Below, one piece after another: positions 1 to 10,400 of a stretch of 38,651 nt of DNA. The stretch comes from Chara braunii. Lineage: Eukaryota; Streptophyta; Charophyceae; Charales; Characeae. The stretch spans positions 383,259 to 421,909 of the forward strand of contig BFEA01000720.1 in assembly GCA_003427395.1 (NCBI GenBank), given 5' to 3'. Position numbers and translations under genes: made by a program. How positions within the stretch are numbered: position 1 is the first letter of the stretch; every line of letters begins with the position of its first letter. The notes below the pieces were generated by a model, which was not told where the DNA came from, did not search any database, and saw nothing but the letters and a program-made list of their open reading frames with translations.

Positions 1-110
1 TTTTCTTCATTTTCTCCTTTTTCTTTTTTTTCTTCCTCTTCTTCTTCTTCTTCTTCTTCTTCTTCTTCGTTTCTTCTTCTTCTTCTTCTTCTTCTTCTTC
101 TTCTTTTTCG
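1..110. repeat. CTT/TTC microsatellite
   Basis: A pyrimidine tract made almost entirely of TTC/CTT triplets with a few interruptions, running in from the left edge. Low-complexity DNA with no coding interpretation. Confidence 0.95.
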
Positions 111-1191
111 GTTCCTTGGCGTCGTTGGCGAGGTTCGCCAAGGTGCTGGGTGGTCCTTGGAGACCTTGGATCTCGCAGGTTTACCCCCACTTCAATGTAG
201 TAGGTGGGTAAAAAATTCTTCTAAACCCCCCCCGTAGCTCTGAGCGCCAGCGTAATGACGAAATTATTTATTTTTGGTCGTTTTCTTTTTTCGACTGTTC
301 TTTTCTCTCCCCTTAGAAATGTTTTGGAATGGCTGCAGTTTTTTTGACCTCTGCAACCGTTGCTGTATTCCCGGGTACTTGGGTTCTTTCCATGGGCGAA
401 TATAGGAAGTTAAAAAATACGAAAAAAAATGGTCCTTTTTGGGCGCCAGCGGGTAGACGTAGTGGGCGGCACCCTCCGACGAATGGGGCGCAATTAATTT
501 TTTTTTTTGGGCCAAGCCGACGGTGAAAAACGGTTTTTTTGGGCGCTAGCAGCAAGCCACAATGGGGTGCACCCTCTGGCGAACTGGCACAACACTACGG
601 GTTTGGTTTTGGGGCACCCAGGCGGCAATCGTTGGGATACAGTGGCCTCACTGTCACTATACTTGTAGCACTCGTAAGGTGATTGACCTCTTGTGCGTTG
701 CTTCAGAAGGAGTGGTGGGCGCTACTAAGTTGTCTCGTCGCTTAGCCGACGCCTGGGTTACTCAACATTTTACCACGATCACTATGATGGATGGGAACAT
801 GATGACACTCAGGTAGCGGACCGACCGGAAGTGGCGGAATTATGGATGCCGGGATGGGAGTGAGCGTGGGAGGAAGTTGGGAAATGATAGAGGGAAACGG
901 GAAAGGGATTGGCGGGTGGCATGATGGATGTGATATATAGTTGGTGAAAGGACTCGTCCTCTTACTAACTCGGAGGTGAAGACCCTCCTAAAGAGACCTA
1001 TTACGCGCAGGTCGAAACGCATCGAGGGGTATGCGTAATTTGGTAATGGTGTTTTGGCTCTGCAATGACGATTTTCTTCAAGAATTTGTGTGTTCCTGCT
1101 TGCCCTCCATTGTACTGGTTTTTCTGGTGTTTTTGTTCGCCCTTAATTCTGGGAAGGCGCGACAACCAACGTGTTCTTACCGTGAGAGTGG
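111..1191. other. unassigned DNA left of the Penelope-like element
   Basis: No recognisable protein. Two diverged direct copies of a ~55-bp unit, each starting with a T-run followed by GGGCGCYAGC and containing a GCACCCTC core, lie at about 436-490 and 536-590. The rest may include the 5' region of the element that follows, but I see no boundary. Confidence 0.5.
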
Positions 1192-1260
1192 TTGCGTGGT
1201 CATCTGCTACTTTCTGGTAGCGAGGAACCGTATATTGGAAGTAGGACGAACAGAGTGTGT

Positions 1261-1650
1261 ATGAAGGAAAGGAAGGGAGAAAAGATGGCGAAGTCGAAGG
1301 ACCTGAAAAGACACTTGCGGATCTTTAGGGATCTACGAGGATTGAGGAGGCTCCGACAAATCCTCAAGCAGATGGTAGGAAGTATTTTCTGGCGTATGAA
1401 TGTACCTAACATACATGGTGGTCAAATTAGGCAGACTGTAGTGGAGTACCTAGGGCGATGCGAAGGGCTGTTGGGTACTCTATATCGGCTGATCCTCGAA
1501 CCAATAGCAAAACGTGTGAAACGAGGAAGTAGGATCTATAAGATGAGGGTTGTACCGGCGGTAAGTAAGACATTTCGTGAATACGATCGAGTGTGCAATA
1601 TCGCTTGTGAGAATCTCGATGTCTTGGTAGCAGTAGGTTTATCCGAATAG
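1261..1650 (+). pseudogene. N-terminal basic helical region of the Penelope-like polyprotein
   Basis: The reading frame is open from 1192, but ATGs at 1261 and 1285 (MAKSKDL...) look like more natural starts. The product is Arg/Lys-rich and probably helical (RDLRGLRRLRQILKQ and following). It ends in adjacent TAG and TGA codons at 1648-1653, after which the same frame continues into the zinc-knuckle part, so it is probably the N-terminus of one longer protein and not a separate gene. I recognise no family. A gag-like or RNA-binding role would fit the position but is inference. Confidence 0.5.
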
Positions 1651-1656
1651 TGAAAA

Positions 1657-2199
1657 ATGGTGGGGATGGGCAGAATGGGCATGGGGGGGCAGGGAATGAC
1701 TAGTGTAAACATGGGCGGCCAGGGAATACCGGGTGTAAACATGGGTGGCCAAGGGATGGCGGCAGTACATATGGGGAATCCGAATGCGACTCCTCTTGGC
1801 GCCGTCAGCCAGAACTTGATTTCGCCTCACAGTGCTCTGGCGTCTCCGTATGGGGTGATGACATGTTTTCTATGTGGGAAGAATGGGCACTATGCCCGCA
1901 ATTGTTGGCGAGTGAGTAACAAACCAAGGGTGGAAGATGATAATACTGAGATGAAGCAGCTCATGCGCTGGATCGTGCAGAGGGAGAGTGAAGAACAGGA
2001 AAGGAAGCAACAGGAGGCAGAAGAAGCAAAAAGGAGGGAAGAAGAGGAGAGAAGGGAGGGTGATAAGATTCACAAAGTGGAAGTTTGGGAGGCGAAGATC
2101 GAGGTGACGATCATACGAATTTTGGTGCAGCGACGCGAACCGGTGATGGTGACTGCTGCTCCCCAACCAGCACCTGAGTCAAAGAACCCCTCGCCATGA
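1657..2199 (+). pseudogene. Gly/Met-rich linker, CCHC zinc knuckle and coiled coil
   Basis: In the same frame as the preceding segment. It starts with repeats of the type MGGQGM/NMGGQGI (about residues 5-35). A perfect CX2CX4HX4C zinc knuckle at 1864-1905 (CFLCGKNGHYARNC) follows, then a highly charged Glu/Lys/Arg stretch at about 1950-2080 likely to form a coiled coil. CCHC knuckles bind single-stranded nucleic acid in gag-like proteins. The frame is cut by TGA at 2197-2199 but continues open beyond it. The knuckle is not typical of classical Penelope elements, so this module is either a lineage-specific extension or a remnant of another element. Continuity of frame favours the first. Confidence 0.7.
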
Positions 2200-2757
2200 T
2201 CAAAGGCTCGCACGTTAAGGGAGATCAAGAACTATATCGCCGGATCAGATGATGATAGTGATGTAGTAAGGGTGGAGGCGGATCGGCTTCTTGATGCCGT
2301 GGAAAAACAGAAGAAAGGCAGGAAGAGTAATGGCGTGAGTCGTGCAACGACTGGTCGTGTAATAAAGAGGAATCCTACTGCGAGAAGGGGTAAGGCGAAA
2401 GTTAGTGAGCCTGGAGAGGTCGAAGATGGTTTTGTTACTCCGGGGAAAGTCTGCCCCGCTGGAGGATTGGGTGAAGGCCTCGCCGAGTATACGTTGACTC
2501 AGATGAGACAATTGAGCAGTCTGAAGGCACCAGAGGTGAGGAAGCTGTGCGATTGAGAAGGTGTAGAATACGTGGTGAAAGATCAAGCGATTGAAGAGCT
2601 GGTCCGCTGTCGGACCAGATTGGCATACGAGGGCTTCTTCGAACGAAATGAGTCAACCACACCCGCGCAAAGGCGGGGGGCTGAGGATATCAAGAACGCA
2701 TGAGGATGTATTAGACAAGATCGTCCCGTGCTGCGGTTGTTCGGTTTCGAGAACTCA
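2200..2757 (+). pseudogene. acidic linker and SAP-like helical segment
   Basis: Continues the frame of the zinc-knuckle part through TGA codons at 2554 and 2701 and ends at a TAG near 2757. It contains an acidic patch (AGSDDDSDVV), a basic nuclear-targeting-like stretch (KKGRKS), and a two-helix segment around 2530-2640 (APEVRKLC, then EGVEYVVKDQAIEELV) that looks like a SAP-type DNA-binding motif. The SAP call is a resemblance only. It lies between the RNA-binding and nuclease modules and is best read as part of the same polyprotein. Confidence 0.45.
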
Positions 2758-2882
2758 TAGGAAGAAGGAAGAGATGGGAAGCTGATAACGTACAACCGAT
2801 GTTAGTTAGGGATGAGGAAAATGGGATGGCTCTTATGTTCTTACTTTTCGCAGTGAGAGCGATCGTACCTTGAATTAGAAAG

Positions 2883-3190
2883 ATGCTAAGGTTCATTTAT
2901 TCGAACCACATTGATGTGAATTTGTCCGAGGTTTATGTAGTTGTGAGTTCGTACTGTAGGAAGTTGTACATCGGTTGTACGGAGGATCATTACGAGGTGG
3001 GCGGAGCACGTGAGATGCGGGATATGTGGGAACGGTGGGAACGCGCCAAAATTGCATTCCTGGCTGAGGTTCTTCGGATGGAGAAGCTACATAGTGGTGT
3101 CGATTTCTCCTGATGTCCAAGATGGCCTTGAGTTGGAACGAGCTATGATACATAGGTTTTCCCCATCACTTAATACCATGGGACGGAAGA
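2883..3190 (+). pseudogene. GIY-YIG endonuclease domain (frameshifted)
   Basis: Motif 1 is VYVVVSS followed by LYIG (2931-2975), the usual spacing of the two-part GIY-YIG signature. The C-terminal signature ELERAMIHRFSPSLN (about 3132-3175), with the catalytic-type Glu and the P.LN end, is in a different frame, so a frameshift lies near 3100-3120. GIY-YIG nucleases nick DNA; in Penelope-like elements this opens the target for reverse transcription. The domain lies about 1.1 kb upstream of the first RT motif, on the same strand. Group I intron and bacterial GIY-YIG proteins are the alternatives, but the downstream RT motifs argue for a Penelope-like element. Confidence 0.8.
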
Positions 3191-4305
3191 AGTGTCGGAC
3201 AAAAAAACTGGGGAGTAGGAAGAATCACACCACTGAAGGTAAGCTTTATTCGGGAGGGATCGTGAGTTTTAGTCACGAGACGGGTAAGTATGTTTCCCTT
3301 CTCACGCTCTTCGAGAAGATGAAAGGTGTTAAGAAGGAAATCGGCATCACATCAGAAGCAGGAGAGGTGTGGATAGGATCATGGAGGGTGATACGTGAGA
3401 AATATGGTGACAGTATAATTGTCACTAGTACAAGGAAGGAGTTGAGGGATGCGAGGGTCGAGGTTAAGGTCGGGGGGAGGTTCCGGATCATCAAGATTGT
3501 TGTGACAACAGGGGCACAGTGCAACAAGAAACTGCTGAAGGATTGGATCGCGCAACCTTGGGGGGTGAGGCTGATGTACAAGTTTGGTAGTAAAAAGCTG
3601 GTGGCTCTTTACAGGACAGTTGGACTGTTCTCGAGGAATATCACGAGGTGCTTCCTTCGACAGAAGCTTGCACACATCATGAAGGACAAGTTTGGAGTGG
3701 AAATCCAAATGAGAGTGATTATTAAAGTTCCGTTTTCAACGCTGATCGATCTGCGTGCGATTAGGGACTTGGTCGTGAAGGTAATCTCAATCTCCTGTCT
3801 GGATGTGTATATCCGGTCACTCGTGGTAGAGAGGCTGACGATTGTAAAACTTAAGAGTAGAACTGTCGCTAGTATTATTCATAACTATAGACAAGTTCTA
3901 GAAAAACAGTTGGAGGTATGCAGATGTGTAGACTTGCATCTGGATGATTTTCAGGGGCATGTTCATGTGAGATTAGATGATATTGAGGGTGTGGACAATT
4001 TCGTTTGCAACTCAAGGAACATCACATGTGGAAAAACCCTCACTGCGTTCAAACTATTGGAAACGATCTACCATGCCATTCCGAGGCGATGGAGGACCAA
4101 CATGTTGCAACTGGTCTATTATGACATTGGTCAGTGTTTCAGCATTAAGAGTGGGAAGGTAGATGCGCTGACTGAAAAACAGGTGTTACGCCAAGTTCGT
4201 GATCTTCAGGATTTGGTTCTTGTTCCGGTGGAGAGGAATCCAGGTGCCACGCTGGTCATCTGTCCGACTCTTTACATGCACGCCTTCCGTTTGACTTTTT
4301 GCTAG
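3191..4305 (+). pseudogene. linker region between GIY-YIG and RT, ending in RT motif 1
   Basis: A long open frame (open from 3010) that continues from the GIY-YIG C-terminal half to a TAG at 4303-4305. The middle is Lys/Arg/Val-rich with no motif I recognise. Near its end is LVPVERNPGATLVICP (about 4216-4265), which matches the N-terminal 'DKN.G..VV' block of Penelope-type reverse transcriptases. The frame continues past the TAG into RT motif 2, so the stop is a lesion and not the end of the protein. Confidence 0.6.
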
Positions 4306-4952
4306 AACTCCGGCTTCTGTCGTCTGAAGGAGTCAGAGACACGGATCTTGGCCCAGTCGAAGAATGCGTATTGGGAAGCAGGACTTCTGTCTGTTGCCAC
4401 GTGGCGTACATATGGAAAATTGGGTAGAGTGTATGTTATACAGAAGGATAAAGACCATGGGAGGTGGCGACGTGGTCCGAACCGTCACGCACGACCAGTG
4501 CCAGGTTGGGGAGGGCGCTTCAATATATGTTGTTGTGTCTTCCTCGAAGTTGGCATTTCAGTCTGAGATCCACTGATGATCTCAAGGAGGCAGTGACGAG
4601 GGCTATTATAACTTTGAAGTGCACCGGTGGCAGCGTTGAAGCCTGAAACTTTGACATTAAGGATATGTTGGCAAAGTTAACCCATGAGGACATCGTTGCG
4701 TCAATTATGTGGCTCGTGCGGGTTCACGAGAGGAGAGATTTGGTCTCGGTCAAGGTGAGTGTTCGGGGGAAGGTGTGCAGGATGTCCAAGACGACAAGAA
4801 GAGAAGATGGATTTGTGGTTTTGTCCTTTGAAAACCTGATCGTGTTGCTCGAGTACGAACTTGGACACACATACACGATATGTGATGGGCAGGTGTACCA
4901 ACAAGTGTTTGGGATCCCCATGGGTAAGCACTCATCTCCAGCATTGGCGAAC
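4306..4952 (+). pseudogene. Penelope-type reverse transcriptase, truncated before YxDD
   Basis: Motifs in order: GRVYVIQKDKDHGRWR (about 4421-4470, the K.KD..RWRP block), two frameshifts, then after an in-frame TGA (4644-4646) NFDIKDMLAKL with the first catalytic Asp (motif A). YQQVFGIPMGKHSSPALAN (to 4952) is the G.PMG...SP..AN block. The next expected element, the YxDD catalytic box, is absent because the sequence switches at about 4953 to a LINE fragment on the other strand. The enzyme cannot be functional. The AN-ending block with PMG is typical of the Penelope/TERT side of RTs and differs from the QG.PLSP of LINEs. Confidence 0.8.
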
Positions 4953-5071
4953 TCCAGACACAGGGCATATAGACGCTCACGATCTATAATTCTACGAAGC
5001 TCTCTAATCTTCGGGGGGGCCGAGCGAGGACCCAATCCCCGGACATTAAGGGACGCTATTCTAACTTCCAA
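4953..5071 (-). pseudogene. LINE ORF2 fragment: start of APE endonuclease
   Basis: The reverse strand from 5071 reads EVRIASLNVRGLGPRS...IRELRRIIDRERLYALCL. This aligns with the N-terminus of the complete LINE at 11493 (VFRLGTVNVRGLGERS...LHILCLQETR), so it is the first ~40 residues of an APE-type endonuclease from a diverged LINE subfamily. It stops just before the catalytic Glu of the QETR motif, at the junction with the Penelope-like RT. The original start codon is now TTG or lies outside the fragment. Confidence 0.8.
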
Positions 5072-5761
5072 ATTTAGTGCTATACTATCCTATGGGGTTC
5101 CAAAGTGCTAATTTGGTTATGTACAGTAAGTCCTATCAGGGTTATTAGGATTTAGAGTATTAACTAGGGATGAGCGATTCATAGCGTAAGCGATGATATT
5201 TTGTATTAATAACGTGGTCTGTGATATTTTACACGGCTCTGTCCTTCATGCTCCCAATCAAGGCAAGGTGTTCCTCCCATCTGAAGTCTGGGTTTTATTC
5301 TAAAACTGTCAGTTCTATCCTCCTCGCCTCATCCTTCCACATCCTCCTCCGAGGTTCGGTCCTCTATGCTTCCGGCAGGGCAAGGTGTCCGTTCCTTCTG
5401 CAGTCTGGGTTTCATTATGAGACTGTCAATTCTGTCCCCATCGCCTCATCCTTCCCCGTCCTCCTATCATCACTCGGTAGTGGACGGTTGTGTCCCTGCA
5501 ACCACTCTCGAGCGTCGTCTTCTCTGTGCGCGCTGTAGCAGTCTGTCGGGCTGATGCTCTTCGGCGCTGTTGTCCTTGCGCAGCTGCCCTTCGCTGTGGG
5601 CGGGGTCACATACGTTGTTCTGTGAGCCATTCCTCCGTTCGGCGTCTCGACAGCTCATTGCACGTTCCACGATTGTTCGACGTTCCTTTGGTAGGCTGGT
5701 CGGTGTGACGTGCCTACGTGCGCCTTGGCCATCGCTCCTTGCGGCTGCTCGTTACACCCGC
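5072..5761. other. unassigned DNA ahead of the 18S fragment
   Basis: No coding gene. The part next to 5071 could be 5' sequence of the LINE fragment, and the part next to 5762 could be external transcribed spacer of an rDNA unit. Neither can be shown from sequence alone. It contains the tandem duplication listed separately. Confidence 0.4.
5241..5476. repeat. 118-bp tandem duplication
   Basis: Two head-to-tail units begin at 5241 and 5359 with GTCCTTCATGCTCCC and GTCCTCTATGCTTCC. They share AGGGCAAGGTGT-type, CAGTCTGGGTTT and CGCCTCATCCTTCC blocks at the same offsets. Such repeats are common in rDNA spacers; because it lies ahead of an 18S start, that origin is possible. Confidence 0.75.
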
Positions 5762-5825
5762 TACCTGGTTGATACTGCCAGTAGTCATATGCTTGTCTCA
5801 AAGACTAAGCCATGCACGTCTAAGT
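5762..5825 (+). rRNA. 5' end of nuclear 18S rRNA gene, fragment
   Basis: It begins TACCTGGTTGATACTGCC and runs through the conserved CATATGCTTGTCTCAAAG and TAAGCC blocks to GTCTAAGT, which is the universal eukaryotic small-subunit rRNA 5' end. GTCTAAGT (not GTGTAAGT) is the form I associate with algae and bryophytes. Three differences from the consensus (A for C in TGATCC, and two T-to-C changes) plus loss of similarity after about 64 nt show it is a degenerate fragment. A short AAGTATAGACTGTGAAA at 5921 resembles the next 18S segment after a ~95-bp interruption, but that is uncertain. Confidence 0.85.
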
Positions 5826-6046
5826 GTGAACACTTCGCAGTTTCTTTTTTTGAAAACTCACACACACACATACCCCTTCTATTCTGGGGGGCAACAGTCC
5901 GGTTACTTATCACCGACAAGCAAGTATAGACTGTGAAAAAGAACAGACAGACTAGACAACATTTGAGGTTTTTTGGAGGTATCGACCCCGACAAGCACCT
6001 TGAGTCGCATGCGGCGGTTTAAGAAAATCACTGAACTCGGGTCTTC

Positions 6047-6114
6047 ACCCCCCTGAGGAGGGAAGTTGTCGGGAGGCGAACCGTACCCAGTCGCAACTTC
6101 CCCCTTCAGGGGGT
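6047..6114. repeat. 21-bp inverted repeat (hairpin)
   Basis: Arms at 6047-6068 and 6094-6114 (CCCCCTGA...GGGAAGTTG against CAACTTCCC...TCAGGGGG) pair with about three mismatches around a 25-nt loop. It lies at the left end of the LINE 3' region and could be its terminal structure or the end of a separate small element. Confidence 0.75.
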
Positions 6115-7485
6115 CAAAGGCCCGCTAGAGTGGCTCCTCTCCCGTCGCTCCTTCCAAGCACACAAACCCTCCTCCTTCCCCTATCCTTCCCCTTTTGTCT
6201 CTCAATCCTATTCTAGTCCCCTTTCTCTTTCCCTTCCCCTTTCCTCCCCCTTCGCCCTAATCGCTCTAAACCCCTCAGCCTTTTCGGCACTGTATATGCA
6301 TCCCCTCTGTCTACTCCCAACACCTCGGCCTTTTTGGCATTGTAGTTGTTTTTGTCTTTCAAAATCTCCTACGGCTTATCCATTGCCCCGTATTCCATCC
6401 AGTATTTCCGAGTTCTCAGCCAATGTCCTATATTCTATCCTCCCTGTGTTTCCTCTCCCCCCACCCTTTATCACACGTTTTTCCTCAGATACTGTTCGTG
6501 AGGCCCATCCTCCCTGTCTCCCTTCTCCCCCTCTCCCTTTATCACACAACTTTCTCTCCCTTCTTTTTGTTTGCGAAATCCTCCCCTATTTACACCTATC
6601 TTCCCTCCCTTCATCGCCTGTGCACTCTCATCAGCCACCCAATGCATTCACCAGGTTTTACCTCCCCAAGTGTGAATCGTATTTTCTTATCTCAACGTTA
6701 CCTTCCCGCCCTCTGTACATTACCTGACCCAGCTTATCCTGACGACCCTACGTACTTCAGCATTTTACATCAGTCCATTCTGGGTCTCCATCCATTCTAC
6801 TTTCCCGCATTTCCCATATCCCCGACCCCTCTGTTTCCTGAGTCCCCACACTCCCCTGTCTCTGTCCCTCCTCCTGTGTGTCTACATCTAGCTTGCCTCC
6901 CCGTCCTCTGTGCTTTCCAGTCTACTCACATTCCCTGTGTCTCCACCCCTCTATCTCCTAAGTCCCAATTTTCTACATCTAGCTTGCCTACCTGCCCTCT
7001 GTACATTCCCAATCCTAACCTATCTTAACAACCCTGCTTGCTTTATCATTTTACATCGGGGAGTCATCCTCCCCCAACATAGTTCCATATGTCCATTCGG
7101 AGTCTTCATCCGTTCTGCTTTCCCGCATTCCCCGTATCCCCGACTCTGTTTCCTGAGTCCCCACACTCCCCTGTCTCTGTCCCTCCTCCTGTGTGTCTGA
7201 CTTCTCGCCAGCCGGCTCCGGGTTTTCCTGTTCCATGTCTGACTATGTCTCCCCACTTTCAGCCTGAGATCCCATTATTTGTCCCTATTCCCATTGATCC
7301 GGGTTTTCCCCAATCCACACCACAGTCTCAAAACCTGACCAGGCATCCTTTAGAAAACGCCACCCCCCCCCTTCTCTTTTTTGAACATCCGCCATTATGG
7401 CCATCCTCAGGTTCATTAGGAACCAATTCCGCAGGGTAACGACAAATCCCTTCTTTTCTTGTATCAGTAGTCTTCCTCTTATCGC
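6115..7485 (-). other. pyrimidine-rich 3' region of the LINE
   Basis: C/T-rich on the + strand, so purine-rich in the LINE transcript, and without credible coding sequence. A ~109-bp unit is repeated at 6774-6882 and 7092-7200 (318 bp apart) with near-identical ends (GAGTCCCCACACTCCCC, then TCCTCCTGTGTGTCT). A smaller block CATCTAGCTTGCCT recurs at about 6887 and 6974. This position, after the ORF2 stop on the minus strand, fits a 3' untranslated region with internal duplication. No poly(A) tail is obvious; only a T7 run at 5845-5851. Confidence 0.55.
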
Positions 7486-10400
7486 CTATACTGCTGCGCA
7501 GAATGCTGCACGTATCACCTCCCCTGCGTATGCCCGCACCAGCGACGACTCTCGGCCAACCAACAATTGCCCCACCAGAACCGCTCCCCTAAATTCTGGG
7601 CGTCCCAGGCCTATTGGCACCTTCTCCCCCAATGATTTCCACCATTCCCAAAACTCTAACTGCCAGGTGCAGTCCAACCATAGGTGCGGTATAGTCTCCG
7701 TCTCTTCACCACACGACTAACATCCTGTGTCCCCGTGTGCACTGTGCTGCGCCATCCACTGAAAAGTGGGTATAGCCAATTGCAGGTTCATCCACAGCCC
7801 CCCTGCCTGTTTCTGGTCCGGTAGCATGTTCAGTAGTGAACATGTCTCCTCCCAAACAGACTGTGTCCAGCCTTCCAATTCGCTCTGTTGCGGCCATCCC
7901 CTTTTCTGCCACCTTCCCCGCATCTCTTCCACCATATCTATTGGCACGTTCAAAGTTCTGTAGATGACTTTGGTAGAGGTCTGATGCAGTGATACCCCTT
8001 GCCGTTGCGAATTTGTGGCTGCCCATTCCCACATGGACGGGTCCCATGTCACCTGCAGCGGTTGCTGTCTAATTTTGAAGGGTCTGTATCCCCCCCCATC
8101 TGTAACAACTCTGTCTCTTAACACAACCACGGCCCTCATGTTGCTTTTGTGTATCAACCCATCCCTTTCTGGCATCCTTTGCATCCTCTCCCCCAAAGCT
8201 CCTTCTATGTGTTTAACTTCCCAACCTTCTCCCCCGAACCAATCCCCCCTTTCTTGTTTGACCAATCTGAATAGGGTGTTTTGCGGCTCTTCGGTTCTCA
8301 GCGCTATGCACTCCCCTCGGATCCTCTCATCCCTTTCCATTCTTCCCACCCATTCCATCGGGATGGTCTGTCTCAAGCGAGCCAGTCTGATCCTCCTGTC
8401 CGGTTGGTGTCTCAGAAGTTGGTCAAGCACTTCATCCTCTTTCCAACCCCCCTTCTCCCTGTCCCATAAATCCCCCACCCTGTACACCCCACACTTCGGC
8501 CACTGTCGTCCAAAGGCTCCTTGTTTCCCTTGCCAGGGAAACGGATGGCCATTCTCTCCAATGTGCCAAAAAGTGATTGTCCAAGTATCTGGTCAATCGA
8601 CTGGGGTGCTTTCTGTCTCAAGGGGGATTTCCTCTATTTCTCCAACATCGGTGACCAGAGTTCATCTCGAGTGAGTCCCTGTTGCAACTACGGGTGCAGC
8701 AGCACCGTCTCTACGTCCGCAGGATCCACCCCCAGAGCCTGTGCCATCCTGTGTAGTGTGAGGATCTTCCAGAGGTCATCATCCCTTTCCAGCAGGAGCC
8801 AAAGCACTGTTCTCATTTGCAGCGTTGTTGCTTGCTTGTGCAGATCCAACAAGCCCAACCCTCCCACCCGTCGCGGCTGTATCAATTTCTCCCACCTCAC
8901 CCTGTATAAGATGTGGCACATAGGGGTCATTTTTCCATAGGTATCTCCGGAGCGCCGTCTTGTACCTTCGCCATGCTCTGTTCCCTGGGTCCGACAGTGG
9001 TGCCACGTACCACAAAGTGGATGACACCGCATTGTTCGCTACTAGCACTCTCCCCACCACGCCCACCTCCACCCGGCCCGTCCACCTGTGCATCTTTGTC
9101 AAGGTCACTGACAACAACTCCTCCATCTGTTGGCCCGTCGATAGCGCCGCCGGTATCATGATGCCAAGGTAACGTGTGTTCTGTTCTTGTGGCAGGATGC
9201 GCATCTCTGGAAAGCACGCCGCCTCTCCACCCTCTGGTAGCAGGACCAACGATTTTGCCCAGTTCACCTTCGCCCCTGCAAAGTGATGGAAGGTTTGCAC
9301 CAGTGTTCGCAGCGCCTGCACACAGTCCTGTGAACATTCCACGAATGCTGCTGTGTCATCCGCGAAGCTATTCGACTTCAGGTCTTGACCCTGCGGAAGA
9401 TGGACTCCCCGGATCCCGTGGTCCGCCCGGATCATATCATGAAGATGCTCAACATACAAGACATACAATGTCGGTGATAAAGGACACCCCTGCCGAACCG
9501 ATCGCGTGACGCTCAACAATCCTGAGCAGAAGTCGTTTATCTGCACTCTCGTAGTGGCGGTTGCCAGCAAACATCCCACTGCTCTCCCAAACATATCTCC
9601 AATCCCTCTTTCCTCCAACCCTTGTATCAAGAATCGCCATCTAACTCTGTCATATGCTTTTTCAAAGTCCAGAAGCAGAACCGCTACTGGTGGCATTGTG
9701 TCAGCAGCTCTGTGCAGGACCTCCCTTGCCATGATGGCGTTGGTTAGAATCTGTCTTCCTGGAACAAACCCCGTCTGGGTTGGATGGATGAGTGATAGGA
9801 GGAACTTCGTCATTCGATTTGCCAGGATTTTTGCATATAATTTGTATGGCGCTGACAATAACGATACTGGTTTCCAATTCTTGATATTTGTTAAATCTTC
9901 CCTCTTATGCAGCAGGATGATGGTCGCCTCCCCAAACCCCTCCGGGAACCGTTGCCCTCCTACAAAGGATGCATTGCACAATTCTTGTAGCAGTGGCATG
10001 AATACTTCTTCTGCAGCCTGAAGATGATCCATCGGCAGGCCATCCGCGCCCGCCGCTTTCCTTTTTGGCATATCTGCAAATGCTTTGGTTATCTCTTGAC
10101 TCGTTATGGCTTCCTCTAGTTCCCAGCTCTGCTCTTCCCGCAGTTTGGTCGCTGCCTTTTCCCAGATCCCAGTTCGTGCAGCCTCCCTCATTTCCTCCTT
10201 CCCCCATCTCTCTGACTCCATGTACAAATCTGAATAGAAGGTCTCCGCATACCGCAATATCACCTGTGTGGTCTTCGCCACTGGCTCGTCCGTCCGAAAT
10301 GGGTGCTGCAGTGCGGTAATTACCATGGCTCTTCCTCTTGTTTGCATTTGCCCAAAGAAGGCAGCCGACATCCTCTCTCTCAATCTCACCCACTTCGTTT

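Larger units (their letters stand above)
1192..4952 (+). mobile_element. Penelope-like retroelement, decayed, 3'-truncated
   Basis: Modules on the + strand in order: basic helical region, Gly/Met-rich linker, CCHC zinc knuckle, charged coiled coil, SAP-like helical segment, GIY-YIG nuclease domain, a long linker, then RT motifs of the Penelope type. GIY-YIG upstream of RT is the permuted order reported for the Chlamys/Naiad branch of Penelope-like elements, rather than the canonical RT then GIY-YIG. In-frame stops and at least three frameshifts mark it as a dead copy. The RT ends just after its GxPMG...SP..AN motif, where a reverse-oriented LINE fragment begins. The left boundary is unknown. 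Confidence 0.75.

Noticed and set aside
562-816. 84-residue + strand frame left of the Penelope-like element
   Set aside because: Short, no motifs, overlaps a diverged direct repeat.
6296-7200. Pro/Ser-rich + strand frames as extensin-like or secreted proteins
   Set aside because: They are translations of a pyrimidine-rich tract antisense to the LINE and include its 3' region duplications.
7717-8487. Separate gene downstream of LINE ORF2
   Set aside because: It is in the same frame as the ORF2 start and continues through a single stop into the C-terminal zinc finger, so it is the ORF2 C-terminus.
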